Source: Bacillota bacterium
GTDB taxonomy: Bacteria > Bacillota > Clostridia > Peptostreptococcales > Anaerovoracaceae
Reading direction: 5' to 3'
DNA length: 36,470 nucleotides
Assembly: GCA_017472365.1 (NCBI GenBank)
Contig: JAFUQN010000029.1
Location: 1 to 36,470, forward strand
Shown here: positions 8,243-17,617 of the stretch, in pieces
How the letters are laid out: each line of letters begins with the position of its first letter
How positions within the stretch are numbered: the stretch's first letter is position 1
Made by a program: the position numbers and the translations under genes
Notes under the pieces: model-generated
Database searches by the model: none
What the model was told of the DNA's origin: nothing
Seen by the model: the letters and a program-made list of their open reading frames with translations, nothing else

Positions 8243-9076
8243 ATGGGAATTAAGAAATATAATCCGACCACCCCGGGCTTAAGAGGTATGACCGTTTCCA
8301 CCTTCGAGGAAATCACCACCTCCACCCCCGAGAAGTCTCTTACAGTAAGCCTGAAGAAGCACTCCGGAAGAAACTCCAGAGGTAAGATCACTGTAAGACA
8401 CAGAGGCGGCGGCGCTAAGATCAAGTATAGAATTATCGACTTTAAGAGAAATAAGGATGACATCCCCGCAACAGTTAAGACGATCGAATACGATCCGAAC
8501 AGAAGCGCTAACATCGCTCTGGTACTGTATGCAGATGGTGAAAAGAGATACATCATCGCTCCCAACAAGCTGAAGGTTGGCGATGTGATCATGTCCGGTT
8601 CCAACGCTGACATCACCGTTGGTAACGCACTGGCTCTGGCTGACATCCCCGTTGGTACCATCATTCACAACGTGGAACTGAAGGCTGGCAAGGGTGCTCA
8701 GCGGGTTCGCTCCGCAGGGACCGGTGCTCAGCTGATGGCTAAGGAAGGAGACTACTGCCAGGTTCGTCTGCCGTCCGGCGAAGTTCGTAAGATCCGCAAG
8801 GAATGCAGAGCAACCATCGGTGAAGTAGGCAACAGTGATCACTCCAACATCGTACTGGGTAAGGCAGGCCGTAAGCGTCACATGGGTATCAGACCTACCG
8901 TACGTGGTTCCGTAATGAACCCGAACGATCACCCGCACGGTGGTGGTGAAGGTAAGGCTGGTATCGGTCGTGTGAGCCCGGTAACACCTTGGGGTAAGCC
9001 GGCTCTGGGTTACAAGACCAGAAAGAAGAACAAGGCTTCCAACCAGTATATCGTAAAGAGAAGAAACGACAAGTAA
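8243..9076 (+). CDS. rplB: 50S ribosomal protein L2
   Basis: 277 residues, the normal bacterial length. Hallmarks are [18 protein letters not shown] near the N-terminus and the conserved C-terminal [19 protein letters not shown] segment, whose histidine lies close to the peptidyl-transferase centre. L2 is a primary 23S rRNA binder needed for subunit joining. It is 14 bases after rplW with AGGAGG before the ATG. Confidence 0.98.
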   Translation: MGIKKYNPTTPGLRGMTVSTFEEITTSTPEKSLTVSLKKHSGRNSRGKITVRHRGGGAKIKYRIIDFKRNKDDIPATVKTIEYDPNRSANIALVLYADGEKRYIIAPNKLKVGDVIMSGSNADITVGNALALADIPVGTIIHNVELKAGKGAQRVRSAGTGAQLMAKEGDYCQVRLPSGEVRKIRKECRATIGEVGNSDHSNIVLGKAGRKRHMGIRPTVRGSVMNPNDHPHGGGEGKAGIGRVSPVTPWGKPALGYKTRKKNKASNQYIVKRRNDK

Positions 9077-9096
9077 GTTGAAGGGAGAATAAAATA

Positions 9097-9378
9097 ATGG
9101 GTAGATCTTTAAAGAAAGGCCCTTTCGTCAACGCGAAGCTGCTGAAGGCTATCGAAGAGATGAACGCTGCTAACGACAAAAAGGTCATCAAGACCTGGTC
9201 CAGACCGTCTACTATTTTCCCGCAGATGGTAGGACATACAATCGCAGTACACGACGGCAAAAAGCACGTTCCCGTGTACATCACCGAAGATATGGTTGGA
9301 CATCGCCTGGGCGAATTCGCTCCGACCAGAAACTACAGAGGACATGCTGCTGACAAGTCCTCCAAGGTAAAGAGATAA
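9097..9378 (+). CDS. rpsS: 30S ribosomal protein S19
   Basis: 93 residues, starting [20 protein letters not shown], with the conserved [21 protein letters not shown] block. S19 pairs with S13 in the 30S head and contacts the A-site finger of the large subunit. The ribosome binding site AAGGGAG is somewhat weaker than its neighbours. Complete and unremarkable. Confidence 0.98.
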   Translation: MGRSLKKGPFVNAKLLKAIEEMNAANDKKVIKTWSRPSTIFPQMVGHTIAVHDGKKHVPVYITEDMVGHRLGEFAPTRNYRGHAADKSSKVKR

Positions 9379-9396
9379 TAGAAAGGAGATATGAAA

Positions 9397-9729
9397 ATGG
9401 AAGCAAGAGCAGTTGCAAAATACGTCAGAATGTCTCCGATCAAGGTAAAGCCTGTTACCGACTTAATCAGAGGAAAGAATTTAGACGAAGCATTAGCTAT
9501 TTTAAAGTTTACTCCTGGTAAGGGTGCTGAACTGGTGGAAAAAGTAGTGCTGTCCGCAAAGGCAAACGCTGAAAACAACCATGAAATGGATGTTACCAAG
9601 CTGTACGTTGCAGACGCATACGCAAACCAGGGTCCGACCATGAAGAGATGGAGAGCTGGTTCTCAGGGTCGTGCGTCCATCATCCTGAAGAGAAGCAGCC
9701 ACATCGGCATCGTTTTAAAGGAAAGATAA
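9397..9729 (+). CDS. rplV: 50S ribosomal protein L22
   Basis: 110 residues, starting [20 protein letters not shown]. The tunnel-lining beta hairpin is present ([18 protein letters not shown]), the region where macrolide-resistance changes occur in other species; nothing unusual is seen. The ATG at 9397 is chosen over one at 9391 because AAAGGAG ends at 9388, giving spacings of 8 and 2 bases respectively, and L22 proteins begin MEA. Confidence 0.97.
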   Translation: MEARAVAKYVRMSPIKVKPVTDLIRGKNLDEALAILKFTPGKGAELVEKVVLSAKANAENNHEMDVTKLYVADAYANQGPTMKRWRAGSQGRASIILKRSSHIGIVLKER

Positions 9730-9747
9730 TTAACAGGAGGTTAAACA

Positions 9748-10617
9748 ATGGGTCAGAAAGTAAGTCCACATGGATTAAGAGTGGGCGTTATCAAAGACTG
9801 GGATTCCAAGTGGTACGCAGATAAGAAAGATTTTGCTGACTACCTGGTTGAAGATAAGAAAGTCAGAGAATACGTTAAGAAGAAGTTATACGCAGCTGGC
9901 GTATCCAAGGTTTTAATCGAAAGAGCAGCTAACAACCAGATGAAGGTTACTGTTCTGACTGCAAAGCCTGGTATGGTAATCGGCAGCGGCGGTGCTGGAA
10001 TCGATCAGCTGAAGGCTGAAGTTGAAAAGCTGACCGGCAAGACCGTTTCCATCAATATCGTAGAAGTAAGAAGACCGGAGCTGGACGCTCAGCTGACTGC
10101 TGAAAGCGTTGCACAGGCTCTGGAAAAGAGAATCTCCTTCAGAAGAGCTATGAAGCAGGCCATCGGCAGAACCATGAAGTCTGGTGCTAAGGGTATCAAG
10201 GTCATGATCTCCGGTCGTGTTGGCGGCGCTGAAATCGCTAGAAGCGAAAAGTACAGCGAAGGTAACGTTCCTCTTCACACTCTGAGAGCTGATATCGCTT
10301 ACGGATTTGCAGAAGCAGACACCACTTATGGTAAGCTGGGCGTTAAGGTTTGGGTCAACAACGGTGAACACCTGTCCAAGGATCTGAAGTCCAATCTGCC
10401 GGAAGAAGCTCCGAAGAGCGACCGCAAGAGAGGCGACAGACGCGACAGACGCGATGGCGACCGTCCGAGAAGAGAAAGAAACGACAGAAGAGACCGTAAG
10501 AACGGCGAAGTCAAAGAAGAAAAGAAGTTTGTAAATCCGAGAAAGAGACCTGCAAAGCCGGCTGTAGTAGAAGCTGCTCCTGTTGAAGAAGTAGTTACCG
10601 AAGCTTCTGCAGAATAA
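9748..10617 (+). CDS. rpsC: 30S ribosomal protein S3 with long charged C-terminal tail
   Basis: 289 residues, some 70 more than typical S3 proteins of about 218. Residues 1-210 are the normal protein: KH domain with [15 protein letters not shown] and C-terminal domain with [15 protein letters not shown]3 lines the mRNA entry channel and contributes to mRNA unwinding. The extra tail (about residues 218-289) is a low-complexity run of Arg-Asp and Lys-Arg clusters followed by a Pro/Ala/Glu/Val-rich acidic end. A tandem 9-base repeat, GACAGACGC at 10435-10443 and 10444-10452, encodes part of it. AGGAGG precedes the ATG. Confidence 0.97.
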   Translation: MGQKVSPHGLRVGVIKDWDSKWYADKKDFADYLVEDKKVREYVKKKLYAAGVSKVLIERAANNQMKVTVLTAKPGMVIGSGGAGIDQLKAEVEKLTGKTVSINIVEVRRPELDAQLTAESVAQALEKRISFRRAMKQAIGRTMKSGAKGIKVMISGRVGGAEIARSEKYSEGNVPLHTLRADIAYGFAEADTTYGKLGVKVWVNNGEHLSKDLKSNLPEEAPKSDRKRGDRRDRRDGDRPRRERNDRRDRKNGEVKEEKKFVNPRKRPAKPAVVEAAPVEEVVTEASAE

Positions 10618-10643
10618 GCGATAGAAGAAAGGAGGAAATCGCG

Positions 10644-11078
10644 ATGTTAATGCCTAAGAGAGTGAAACGTCGTAGAGTCCACAGAGGAAGAATGAAGGGT
10701 GTGGCAACCAAGGGTAATACCATCACTTACGGAACTTATGGTCTGGTATCCCAGGAATGTGGTTGGATCACCTCTAATCAGATAGAAGCTGCCCGTATCG
10801 CCATGACAAGATCCATCAAGAGAGGCGGTAAGGTATATATTAAGATTTTCCCGCACAAGCCGGTTACTAAGAAGCCCGCTGAAGTTCGTATGGGTTCCGG
10901 TAAGGGTGCTCCGGAATACTGGGTAGCAGTTGTTAAGCCTGGTAGAGTTATGTTTGAAATTGAAGGCGTTTCTGAAGCAGCAGCAAGAGAAGCTATGAGA
11001 CTTGCTATGCATAAGCTGCCCGTAAAGTGCAAGTTTGCCATCAAAGACCAGGAAGTAGTAGAGGGTGGTGAAGCGTAA
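10644..11078 (+). CDS. rplP: 50S ribosomal protein L16
   Basis: 144 residues, starting [19 protein letters not shown]. Conserved segments include [20 protein letters not shown] and [19 protein letters not shown]16 helps place the A-site and P-site tRNAs in the large subunit. AAAGGAGG lies 9 bases before the ATG. Its stop overlaps the rpmC start by one base (TAATG). Confidence 0.97.
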   Translation: MLMPKRVKRRRVHRGRMKGVATKGNTITYGTYGLVSQECGWITSNQIEAARIAMTRSIKRGGKVYIKIFPHKPVTKKPAEVRMGSGKGAPEYWVAVVKPGRVMFEIEGVSEAAAREAMRLAMHKLPVKCKFAIKDQEVVEGGEA

Positions 11079-11281
11079 TGAAAATCGAACAGATCAAGAA
11101 AATGTCCGAAGTTGAACTGAACGCTGAAGTGAAGAAGCTGAAGAACGAACTGTTCAACCTGAGATTCCAGCACGTTACCGGTCAGTTAGAAAACCCCGTT
11201 AAGATGAGAGATATCAAGAAGGATATCGCTCGTTGCAAGACCGTGCTGAGAGAAAAGCAGCTGAAGAACATTGAAGGTTAA
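11078..11281 (+). CDS. rpmC: 50S ribosomal protein L29
   Basis: 67 residues of two helices with the conserved [17 protein letters not shown] motif. It sits beside L23 near the exit tunnel. Translation is probably coupled to rplP through the one-base stop/start overlap; a GGTGG-type binding site is inside the end of rplP. Confidence 0.97.
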   Translation: MKIEQIKKMSEVELNAEVKKLKNELFNLRFQHVTGQLENPVKMRDIKKDIARCKTVLREKQLKNIEG

Positions 11282-11301
11282 CCGAAAGGAGGATGTACAG
11301 C

Positions 11302-11559
11302 GTGTTAGATAGAAATGCAAGAAAGACTAGAGTCGGCATCGTAACAAGCAACAAGATGGATAAGACCATCGTAGTATCTTGTGAAGAATCTATTCGTCAT
11401 TCTCTTTACGGTAAGTCCGTTAAGAGAACCAAGAAGTTCAAGGCTCATGACGAAATGAACGAATGCAGCATCGGCGATAAAGTTAGAATCATGGAAACCA
11501 GACCCCTGTCCAAGGACAAGAGATGGAGACTGGTGAACATCGTCGAAAAGGTTAAGTAA
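11302..11559 (+). CDS. rpsQ: 30S ribosomal protein S17
   Basis: 85 residues with the OB-fold core [20 protein letters not shown] and the [20 protein letters not shown] segment. S17 is an early 16S rRNA binder. The start is taken as the GTG at 11302 because AAAGGAGG ends at 11292, giving 9 bases of spacing. The in-frame ATG at 11293 directly abuts this site and would be too close. The resulting length fits the family. Confidence 0.95.
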   Translation: MLDRNARKTRVGIVTSNKMDKTIVVSCEESIRHSLYGKSVKRTKKFKAHDEMNECSIGDKVRIMETRPLSKDKRWRLVNIVEKVK

Positions 11560-11576
11560 TAAAGGAGGCAACCGAA

Positions 11577-11945
11577 ATGATTCAGACAGAAACAAGATTA
11601 AAAGTTGCCGACAATTCCGGTGCAAAAGAACTGTTATGTATCCGCATTCTGGGTGGCACAAGCCGCAGAACTGCGAACATTGGAGATATCATCGTATGTG
11701 CTGTTAAGGATGCTACCCCCGGCGGCGTAGTAAAGAAGGGTGACGTTGTTAAGGCAGTTATCGTTCGTTCCGCTCACGGCGCAAGAAGAATTGACGGTAG
11801 CTACGTTAAGTTCGACCAGAACGCAGCAGTAATCATCAAAGACGACAAGAACCCCGTTGGTACCCGTATTTTCGGACCTGTAGCAAGAGAGCTGCGTGAC
11901 AAGGGCTTCATGAAGATCGTATCTTTGGCACCGGAAGTACTGTAG
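11577..11945 (+). CDS. rplN: 50S ribosomal protein L14
   Basis: 122 residues, exactly the standard length, starting [20 protein letters not shown], with the conserved SHxR-type basic segment [18 protein letters not shown]14 contacts L19 and the 30S subunit and is the binding site for the silencing factor RsfS. First gene of the spc part of the cluster; the gap to rpsQ is only 17 bases, so there is no separate promoter visible. Confidence 0.98.
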   Translation: MIQTETRLKVADNSGAKELLCIRILGGTSRRTANIGDIIVCAVKDATPGGVVKKGDVVKAVIVRSAHGARRIDGSYVKFDQNAAVIIKDDKNPVGTRIFGPVARELRDKGFMKIVSLAPEVL

Positions 11946-11957
11946 GAGGTGGAAAAG

Positions 11958-12263
11958 ATGCATATTAAGAAGAATGATACCGTACTGGTGATCACTGGTA
12001 AGGATAAGGGTAAGAAGGGCAGAGTCCTGAAGGCTTTCCCGAAGAAGAACACCGTAATCGTTGAAGGCGTAAACATTCAGACGAAGCATCAGAAGCAGAC
12101 CAGAACCGAAGCTGCTGAAATCAAGCACATCGAAGGTCCGATTCATGTTTCCAACGTAATGTATTATGATACTAAGGCTAAGGCTCCGACCAGAATTGGT
12201 TACAAGGTAGAAAACGGCCACAAGAAGAGAGTATCCAAGAAGACCGGTCAGGTTATCGACTAA
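11958..12263 (+). CDS. rplX: 50S ribosomal protein L24
   Basis: 101 residues with an N-terminal KOW motif ([20 protein letters not shown]) and the typical [13 protein letters not shown] stretch. L24 starts 50S assembly. The ATG at 11958 is chosen because AGGAGG (11944-11949) lies 8 bases away; a GTG at 11949 overlaps that site. The AGGAGG also overlaps the rplN stop codon. Confidence 0.96.
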   Translation: MHIKKNDTVLVITGKDKGKKGRVLKAFPKKNTVIVEGVNIQTKHQKQTRTEAAEIKHIEGPIHVSNVMYYDTKAKAPTRIGYKVENGHKKRVSKKTGQVID

Positions 12264-12280
12264 GAAAGGAGGGAATCATC

Positions 12281-12823
12281 TTGGCAGCAAGACTGTGTGA
12301 AACTTACAAGAATGTAGTATTCAATTCCATGATGGAAAAGTTTAAATATAAGAATGTAATGGAAGTTCCCAAGCTGGAAAAGATCACCATTAACATGGGT
12401 CTGGGCGACACTAAGGAAAACGCTAAACTGCTGGAAGTTGCAGTTGAAGAACTGGGACTGATCGCAGGCCAGAAGCCCGTTGTAACCAAGGCTAAGAAGT
12501 CCATTGCTAACTTCAAGCTGAGACAGGGTATGCCCATCGGTGCAAAAGTAACCCTGCGCGGCGACAAAATGTATGAATTTGCTGATAAATTCTTCAACAT
12601 CTCCCTGCCCCGCGTAAGAGACTTCAAGGGCGTAAGCAAGAATTCCTTCGACGGTCGTGGTAACTACTCCATGGGTATCAAGGAACAGCTGATCTTCCCT
12701 GAAATCACTTACGATAAGGTAGAAAAGATCAGAGGTATGAACATCGTATTCACTACTACGGCTAAGACCGACGAAGAAGCTCAGGCTCTTCTGGAAATGC
12801 TCGGCATGCCGTTCGAAAAATAG
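12281..12823 (+). CDS. rplE: 50S ribosomal protein L5, TTG start
   Basis: 180 residues, normal length, with the core [32 protein letters not shown] and [15 protein letters not shown]5 binds 5S rRNA and the P-site tRNA elbow. The start is a TTG at 12281, placed 8 bases after AAAGGAGGG; the first in-frame ATG is 48 bases downstream and would remove conserved residues. TTG is unusual among the ribosomal genes here. Confidence 0.96.
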   Translation: MAARLCETYKNVVFNSMMEKFKYKNVMEVPKLEKITINMGLGDTKENAKLLEVAVEELGLIAGQKPVVTKAKKSIANFKLRQGMPIGAKVTLRGDKMYEFADKFFNISLPRVRDFKGVSKNSFDGRGNYSMGIKEQLIFPEITYDKVEKIRGMNIVFTTTAKTDEEAQALLEMLGMPFEK

Positions 12824-12832
12824 GAGGGAATT

Positions 12833-13018
12833 ATGGCAAAGACATCTCTCAAAGTTAAGCAGCAGAGAAAGCCGAAGTTTTCTACTCAGGCTTACAACAG
12901 ATGCAAGATTTGCGGAAGACCGCATGCATACCTGAGAAAATACGGTATCTGCCGTATTTGCTTCAGAGAACTGGCTTACAAGGGTGAAATCCCCGGCGTA
13001 AGAAAAGCCAGCTGGTAG
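12833..13018 (+). CDS. rpsN: 30S ribosomal protein S14, zinc type
   Basis: 61 residues, the short zinc-binding form of S14. Two CxxC pairs, CKICGRPH and CRICF, form the zinc ribbon; this form is standard in Firmicutes, whereas the long zinc-free form (about 90-100 residues) is made under zinc shortage in some species. It sits between L5 and S8 as in other bacteria, with GGAGG 7 bases before the ATG. Confidence 0.98.
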   Translation: MAKTSLKVKQQRKPKFSTQAYNRCKICGRPHAYLRKYGICRICFRELAYKGEIPGVRKASW

Positions 13019-13045
13019 TTTAGTAAGGAAGGAGGTACTCGACCA

Positions 13046-13444
13046 ATGACAATGACAGATCCTATCGCAGATATGCTGACAAGAATCAGAAATGCCAACA
13101 CAGTAGGTCACGCTACTGTTGAAATCCCTGCTTCCAAGATGAAGAAGGCAATCGCCGAAATTCTGAAGGAAGAAGGATATATCAGAGGTTACGAAGTTAT
13201 CGAAGACGGTAAGCAGGGAATCATCAAGGTTTCCATGAAGTACGGTCCGGATAAGACTAAGGTAATCAGCGGAATCAAGAAGATTTCCAAGCCTGGCCTG
13301 AAGGTTTATGCTAAGGCTGAAGACGTACCCAAGGTACTGGGAGGTCTGGGAATCGCAATCATTTCCACATCCAACGGCCTGATCACCGACAAGCAGGCAA
13401 GAAAATTAGGCGTAGGCGGAGAAGTTATCTGCTACGTTTGGTAG
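13046..13444 (+). CDS. rpsH: 30S ribosomal protein S8
   Basis: 132 residues, starting [20 protein letters not shown] and ending in the conserved [14 protein letters not shown]8 binds helix 21 of 16S rRNA and in E. coli represses the spc operon by binding mRNA near rplE; no such site could be identified here by eye. GGAGG lies 10 bases before the ATG. Confidence 0.98.
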   Translation: MTMTDPIADMLTRIRNANTVGHATVEIPASKMKKAIAEILKEEGYIRGYEVIEDGKQGIIKVSMKYGPDKTKVISGIKKISKPGLKVYAKAEDVPKVLGGLGIAIISTSNGLITDKQARKLGVGGEVICYVW

Positions 13445-13473
13445 TAACAAGAAGGAATCTAGGAGGTATTAGA

Positions 13474-14022
13474 ATGTCTAGAATCGGTAAGCTTCCTGTA
13501 ACAGTTCCTGCTGGTGTCGAAGTAAAAGTCAGTGACAGCAATCTTGTTACTGTAAAAGGCCCGAAGGGAGAACTGCAGGAGCAGATCACTAATAAAATCG
13601 TCGTTGAAGTTGTTGAAGGCGTTGTATACGTTAAGGCTGCTGACGACTCCAAAGAAGCAAGAGAAAGCCACGGTCTGGCTAGAACTCTGATCAACAACAT
13701 GGTTGTTGGTGTTACCACAGGCTACGAAAAGAAGCTGCAGATGATCGGCGTTGGTTACAAGGCTGAAAAGAAGGGTAACGTTCTGGTTATGAACTTAGGT
13801 TACTCCCACCCCGTAGAAATGCCGGATCCGGAAGGTATCACCACCGTGGTTACCTCTCCCACCGAAATCACCGTTCAGGGTGCTAACAAGGCTCTGGTTG
13901 GTAACTACGCTGCAAACATCCGTAAGTGGAGAAAGCCTGAACCGTACAAGGGTAAGGGTATCCGCTACGTAGGTGAAGTTGTACGTAGAAAAGAAGGCAA
14001 GGCCGGCGCTAAGAAGAAGTAG
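13474..14022 (+). CDS. rplF: 50S ribosomal protein L6
   Basis: 182 residues with two repeated domains, starting MSRIGKLPVTVPAGVEVKVS and ending with the conserved EPYKGKGIRYVGEVVRRKEG. L6 lies near the sarcin-ricin loop and the L7/L12 stalk base. The ATG at 13474 follows AGGAGG by 8 bases; an upstream GTG-opened extension from 13438 overlaps rpsH and does not belong to the family. Confidence 0.97.
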   Translation: MSRIGKLPVTVPAGVEVKVSDSNLVTVKGPKGELQEQITNKIVVEVVEGVVYVKAADDSKEARESHGLARTLINNMVVGVTTGYEKKLQMIGVGYKAEKKGNVLVMNLGYSHPVEMPDPEGITTVVTSPTEITVQGANKALVGNYAANIRKWRKPEPYKGKGIRYVGEVVRRKEGKAGAKKK

Positions 14023-14040
14023 TAGGAAGGAGTAACGAAA

Positions 14041-14409
14041 ATGGCTAATAAGAATAGTAAGAACGAAAGACGTCTTGCTCGTCACGCTAGAGTGAGAAAA
14101 GACGTATTTGGAACTCCTGAAAGACCGAGATTATGTGTGTACAGATCTCTGAAGAACATCTCTGCACAGATCATCGATGACGTTAACGGAAAGACTCTGG
14201 TAGCTGCTTCCTCCTTAGAAAAGGAACTGAAGGCAGAACTGGCTTACGGCGGAAACAAGGACGCTGCTAAGGTAGTAGGTGCAGCAGTTGCTAAGAAGGC
14301 ACTGGCTGCAGGTATTGAATGTGTTTGCTTCGATAGAGGCGGATACCTGTATCACGGAAGAGTCAAGGAATTAGCAGACGGCGCTCGTGAAGCTGGTCTG
14401 AAGTTCTAG
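14041..14409 (+). CDS. rplR: 50S ribosomal protein L18
   Basis: 122 residues, with the basic N-terminal tail and the core [20 protein letters not shown] and [21 protein letters not shown]18 joins L5 in anchoring 5S rRNA. AAGGAG precedes the ATG at 7 bases. The stop codon overlaps the ribosome binding site of rpsE. Confidence 0.98.
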   Translation: MANKNSKNERRLARHARVRKDVFGTPERPRLCVYRSLKNISAQIIDDVNGKTLVAASSLEKELKAELAYGGNKDAAKVVGAAVAKKALAAGIECVCFDRGGYLYHGRVKELADGAREAGLKF

Positions 14410-14422
14410 GAGGAGAAACAGA

Positions 14423-14911
14423 ATGCGTACAATGATTGATGCATCCAAGCTTGACTTAAAAGAATCCATTGTAAACATCAGACGTGTTACAAAGGTAGTT
14501 AAGGGCGGTAAGAACTTCAAGTTCAGCGTTACCGTAGTTGTTGGTGATGAAAACGGCTACGTTGGCGTAGGTCTGGGCAAGGCTCAGGAAATCCCCGAAG
14601 CAGTAAGAAAAGCTACTGAAGATGCTAAGAAGGCTTTAATTTATGTTCCGACTGTAGGAACAACCATCCCTCACCAGTCCCTGGGTGTATTCGGTGCCGG
14701 CAGAGTTCTGCTGATGCCCGCTGCACAGGGTACCGGCGTTATCGCTGGTTCCGCAGTACGTACCGTACTGGAACTGGCTGGCGTAAAGGATGTTCGTGCT
14801 AAGTCCATCGGTTCCAGCAACACTGGTAACATGGCACTGGCAACCATCGAAGGTCTGAGAAACCTGAAGACTGTGGAAGAAGTTTCCCGTCTGAGAGGTA
14901 AGACCAAGTAA
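14423..14911 (+). CDS. rpsE: 30S ribosomal protein S5
   Basis: 162 residues, with the dsRNA-binding-like N-terminal domain ([20 protein letters not shown]) and the C-terminal domain ([19 protein letters not shown]). S5 lines the mRNA entry channel opposite S3 and S4 and affects decoding accuracy. GGAGGAG lies about 8 bases before the ATG. Confidence 0.98.
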   Translation: MRTMIDASKLDLKESIVNIRRVTKVVKGGKNFKFSVTVVVGDENGYVGVGLGKAQEIPEAVRKATEDAKKALIYVPTVGTTIPHQSLGVFGAGRVLLMPAAQGTGVIAGSAVRTVLELAGVKDVRAKSIGSSNTGNMALATIEGLRNLKTVEEVSRLRGKTK

Positions 14912-14939
14912 GAAATTTTAGGTTAGGAGGAAACGCGAA

Positions 14940-15122
14940 ATGGCAGATAAAGTAAGAGTTACTTTAGTAAAGAGCACAATCGGCGCTTCCCCGGCTCAGA
15001 AGAAAGTTGTAGAAGCGTTAGGTCTGAAGAAGATCAGACAGACAGTAGAGCTCCCGAATACTCCCCAGACTCGTGGAGCAGTTGCAAAGGTAAGCCATCT
15101 GCTTACCATGGAAGAAATCTAG
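14940..15122 (+). CDS. rpmD: 50S ribosomal protein L30
   Basis: 60 residues with the motif [20 protein letters not shown], the standard short bacterial L30. L30 is missing in some lineages but retained here. AGGAGG precedes the ATG. The stop codon is part of the TAGGAGG that serves rplO. Confidence 0.97.
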   Translation: MADKVRVTLVKSTIGASPAQKKVVEALGLKKIRQTVELPNTPQTRGAVAKVSHLLTMEEI

Positions 15123-15136
15123 GAGGTGGATTGCCA

Positions 15137-15577
15137 ATGAAACTTCATGAATTAAAAGCAGCTCCTGGCGCCACCAAAGCGCCGAAGAGAAAAGGTAGAG
15201 GTACTGCTACTGGTCAGGGTAAGACCGCTGGTAGAGGTATGAACGGCCAGAATTCCAGATCTGGCGGCGGTGTAAGACTGGGCTTCGAAGGTGGCCAGAT
15301 GCCCCTGTACAGAAGAATCCCGAAGAGAGGCTTCACCAATATCTGGAGAAAAGAATATGTTGGAGTTAACGTAGAAGCTCTGAACATCTTCGAAGACGGC
15401 ACTGAAGTAACCGCAGAAATGATCATGGCTGCAGGCCTGGCAAACAAGGTTACCGCAGGTGTTAAGATCCTGGGCGACGGTAAGCTGGAAAAGAAGCTGA
15501 CCGTTAAGGCTCACAAGTTCAGCAAGACTGCTGTTGAAAAGATCGAAGCTGCAGGAGGAAAGGCTGAGGTAATCTAA
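15137..15577 (+). CDS. rplO: 50S ribosomal protein L15
   Basis: 146 residues, starting [20 protein letters not shown], with the glycine- and arginine-rich rRNA-threading N-terminal region ([20 protein letters not shown]) and a globular C-terminal half. L15 is a late assembly protein. The ATG at 15137 fits AGGAGG at 15121-15126; a TTG six bases earlier is less likely. The secY start is one base after the stop. Confidence 0.97.
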   Translation: MKLHELKAAPGATKAPKRKGRGTATGQGKTAGRGMNGQNSRSGGGVRLGFEGGQMPLYRRIPKRGFTNIWRKEYVGVNVEALNIFEDGTEVTAEMIMAAGLANKVTAGVKILGDGKLEKKLTVKAHKFSKTAVEKIEAAGGKAEVI

Positions 15578-15578
15578 G

Positions 15579-16859
15579 ATGAACATGTTGAAGACAATGG
15601 CTCAGGCTTGGAGAATCCCTGAAGTACGTAAAAAGCTGGTTTACACAGTGATGATGCTGGTAATTTTCAGACTGGGATCTTGCATCCCGGTCCCCGGTAT
15701 CAATCGTGAAATCTTCGCGGCAGCTTTCCAGGCTAATGATAGCGGTCTGTTCGGTCTGTTCGACATGTTCTCTGGTGGCGCATTTAGTAACTTCACTATC
15801 TTCGCCCTGAGCATTACCCCGTACATCACTGCATCGATTATTTTACAGCTGCTGACCATTGCCATCCCGGCTCTGGAACAGCTGGCAAAAGAAGGTCAGG
15901 AAGGCCAGAAGAAAATCGCTCAGTATACTCGTTATCTGACCGTAGTTCTGGCAACTGTTCAGGCTGCAGGTTTCACTTTCGGTCTGTTCAGAAATTACCT
16001 GCTCAGCGATAGCATCGCAATGAAGATCGTTATCATCCTGACACTGGTTGCAGGTACTGCATTCCTGATGTGGCTGGGTGAAAGAATCAACGAAAATGGA
16101 ATCGGTAACGGTATCTCCCTGATCATCTTCGCAGGTATCGTTTCCAGAATCCCCACCGGAATCAGAGGTACCTGGTTATCTCTGCAGGCCGGCACTGTAG
16201 GTTGGATCGCAGTGATCCTGTTCCTGATCATGGCAGTAGGCATCATCGTTGGTGTTATCGCTGTTCAGGAAGGGTCCAGAAAGATTCCCGTACAGTATGC
16301 AAAGAGAGTTGTTGGTCGTAAAATGTACGGCGGTCAGAGCACTCACATTCCTTTAAAGGTAAATCAGTCTGGAGTTATTCCTGTAATCTTCTCCACCTCG
16401 ATTCTGCAGATGCCTCTGACAATCGCATACATCTGGCCCGGCACCGGGTTTGCAAACTTTGTTACAAACTGGTTATCCCCCACCGGTAACCCCGGCGTTT
16501 GGGTATACTCCGTTTTAAACATTCTCATGATCATCTTCTTCACTTACTTCTACAATGGTATCACCTTCAATCCTCAGCAGATTGCTGAAAACATGAAGGC
16601 AAACGGCGGCTTCATCCCCGGAATTCGTCCTGGTAAGGCAACCGTTGATTATCTGGCTAGAATTGTGAGCAGACTGGGTATTGTAGGAGCTATCTTCCTG
16701 GCAATCATCGCAACTCTGCCCACCCTGCTGCAGCAGTTTACCAACCTGCAGATCGGCTTCGGCGGTACTTCTCTGCTGATCGCTGTTGGTGTAGCTTTGG
16801 AAACCATGAAGCAGCTGGAAAACCAGATGGTAATGAGAAATTACAAAGGCTTCCTCTAA
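15579..16859 (+). CDS. secY: Preprotein translocase subunit SecY
   Basis: 426 residues with ten hydrophobic membrane segments, starting with an amphipathic helix (MNMLKTMAQAWRIPEVRKKL) and the conserved RLGSCIPVPGIN segment of the plug region. The cytoplasmic loop carrying RKIPVQYAKR, used in SecA and ribosome docking, is present, as is GIRPGKATVDYL. SecY is the protein-conducting channel of the inner membrane. The start is separated by one base from the rplO stop, with GAGG inside the end of rplO, so translation is likely coupled. Confidence 0.98.
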   Translation: MNMLKTMAQAWRIPEVRKKLVYTVMMLVIFRLGSCIPVPGINREIFAAAFQANDSGLFGLFDMFSGGAFSNFTIFALSITPYITASIILQLLTIAIPALEQLAKEGQEGQKKIAQYTRYLTVVLATVQAAGFTFGLFRNYLLSDSIAMKIVIILTLVAGTAFLMWLGERINENGIGNGISLIIFAGIVSRIPTGIRGTWLSLQAGTVGWIAVILFLIMAVGIIVGVIAVQEGSRKIPVQYAKRVVGRKMYGGQSTHIPLKVNQSGVIPVIFSTSILQMPLTIAYIWPGTGFANFVTNWLSPTGNPGVWVYSVLNILMIIFFTYFYNGITFNPQQIAENMKANGGFIPGIRPGKATVDYLARIVSRLGIVGAIFLAIIATLPTLLQQFTNLQIGFGGTSLLIAVGVALETMKQLENQMVMRNYKGFL

Positions 16860-16894
16860 TAAGCGAAGCAAACAACATTTATGGGAAATAGAAA

Positions 16895-16945
16895 GCAAGG
16901 CGCCTGCCGCCGACCAAAAAGCGGTGCGGGCTGCAGGTTGCTTGC
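16895..16945 (+). promoter_or_regulatory. Long hairpin between secY and adk
   Basis: GCAAG (16895-16899) and CCTGC (16903-16907) pair with GCAGG (16933-16937) and CTTGC (16941-16945), with a symmetric three-by-three internal loop and an inner GC-rich CGC/GCG stem. No T-run follows, so it is not a classical terminator. It could slow ribosome or polymerase passage or be an RNase processing site between secY and adk. Confidence 0.45.
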
Positions 16946-16966
16946 TTCTGAAACATGGAGGAAACA

Positions 16967-17614
16967 ATGAAGAGATTGGTTTTGCTTGGCCCTCCGGGCG
17001 CCGGCAAAGGAACTCAGGCAGCGAAAATCTCTGCCAAATATGAAATTCCTCATATTTCAACCGGTGATATCTTCCGCAAGAACATTAAAGAAGGTACACC
17101 GTTAGGCAAGAAAGCGAAGGAATATATGGATCGTGGGGAACTGGTTCCCGACGATCTGGTAATCGATCGGGTTGAAGACCGACTGACTTGGGACGATTGT
17201 GTCAATGGTTTCATGCTGGACGGTTTCCCCAGAACGATCTATCAGGCAGACGCGTTCAAGGCTTGGTTGGCTGAAAACGATTCCTGTCTGGATGCAGTTC
17301 TGAACATCAGCGTTCCGGAAGAAATCCTTCTTCCGCGAATGATTGGTAGAAGAGTTTGCAGATCCTGCGGCGCTACGTACCACGTAACAAACATGCCCAC
17401 CAAGGTGGAAGGTGTTTGCGACAAGTGCGGCGGCGAAGTATACCAGAGAGATGACGATAAAGAAGGAACTGTTCTGAATCGTTTCAAGGTATATGATGCA
17501 CAGACAGCACCGCTGATCGATTACTATGAAAAGGATGGCAGTATCCGTAATATCGACGGTACTGCGGATCCGAACGAAGTATTCGACGTGATTGTCGATA
17601 TTTTGGGAGCATAA
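16967..17614 (+). CDS. adk: Adenylate kinase with zinc-binding LID
   Basis: 215 residues, the long LID form. P-loop GPPGAGKGTQ near residue 7, AMP-binding region (HISTGDIFR), GFPRT motif (LDGFPRTIYQ), and a zinc-binding LID with CRSCGATYH and CDKCGG. The enzyme converts ATP and AMP to two ADP in the cytoplasm. The ATG at 16967 is chosen because GGAGG lies just upstream; an ATG at 16955 overlaps that site. Its place between secY and map is conserved in Firmicutes. Confidence 0.97.
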   Translation: MKRLVLLGPPGAGKGTQAAKISAKYEIPHISTGDIFRKNIKEGTPLGKKAKEYMDRGELVPDDLVIDRVEDRLTWDDCVNGFMLDGFPRTIYQADAFKAWLAENDSCLDAVLNISVPEEILLPRMIGRRVCRSCGATYHVTNMPTKVEGVCDKCGGEVYQRDDDKEGTVLNRFKVYDAQTAPLIDYYEKDGSIRNIDGTADPNEVFDVIVDILGA

Positions 17615-17617
17615 CGT

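Noticed and set aside
10435-10452. Tandem GACAGACGC copies considered as a mobile or CRISPR-like repeat
   Set aside because: Only two copies and in frame within the S3 tail; simple coding repeat.
12260-13111. 283-codon minus-strand frame opposite rplE, rpsN and rpsH
   Set aside because: Antisense to three complete ribosomal proteins; no binding site.
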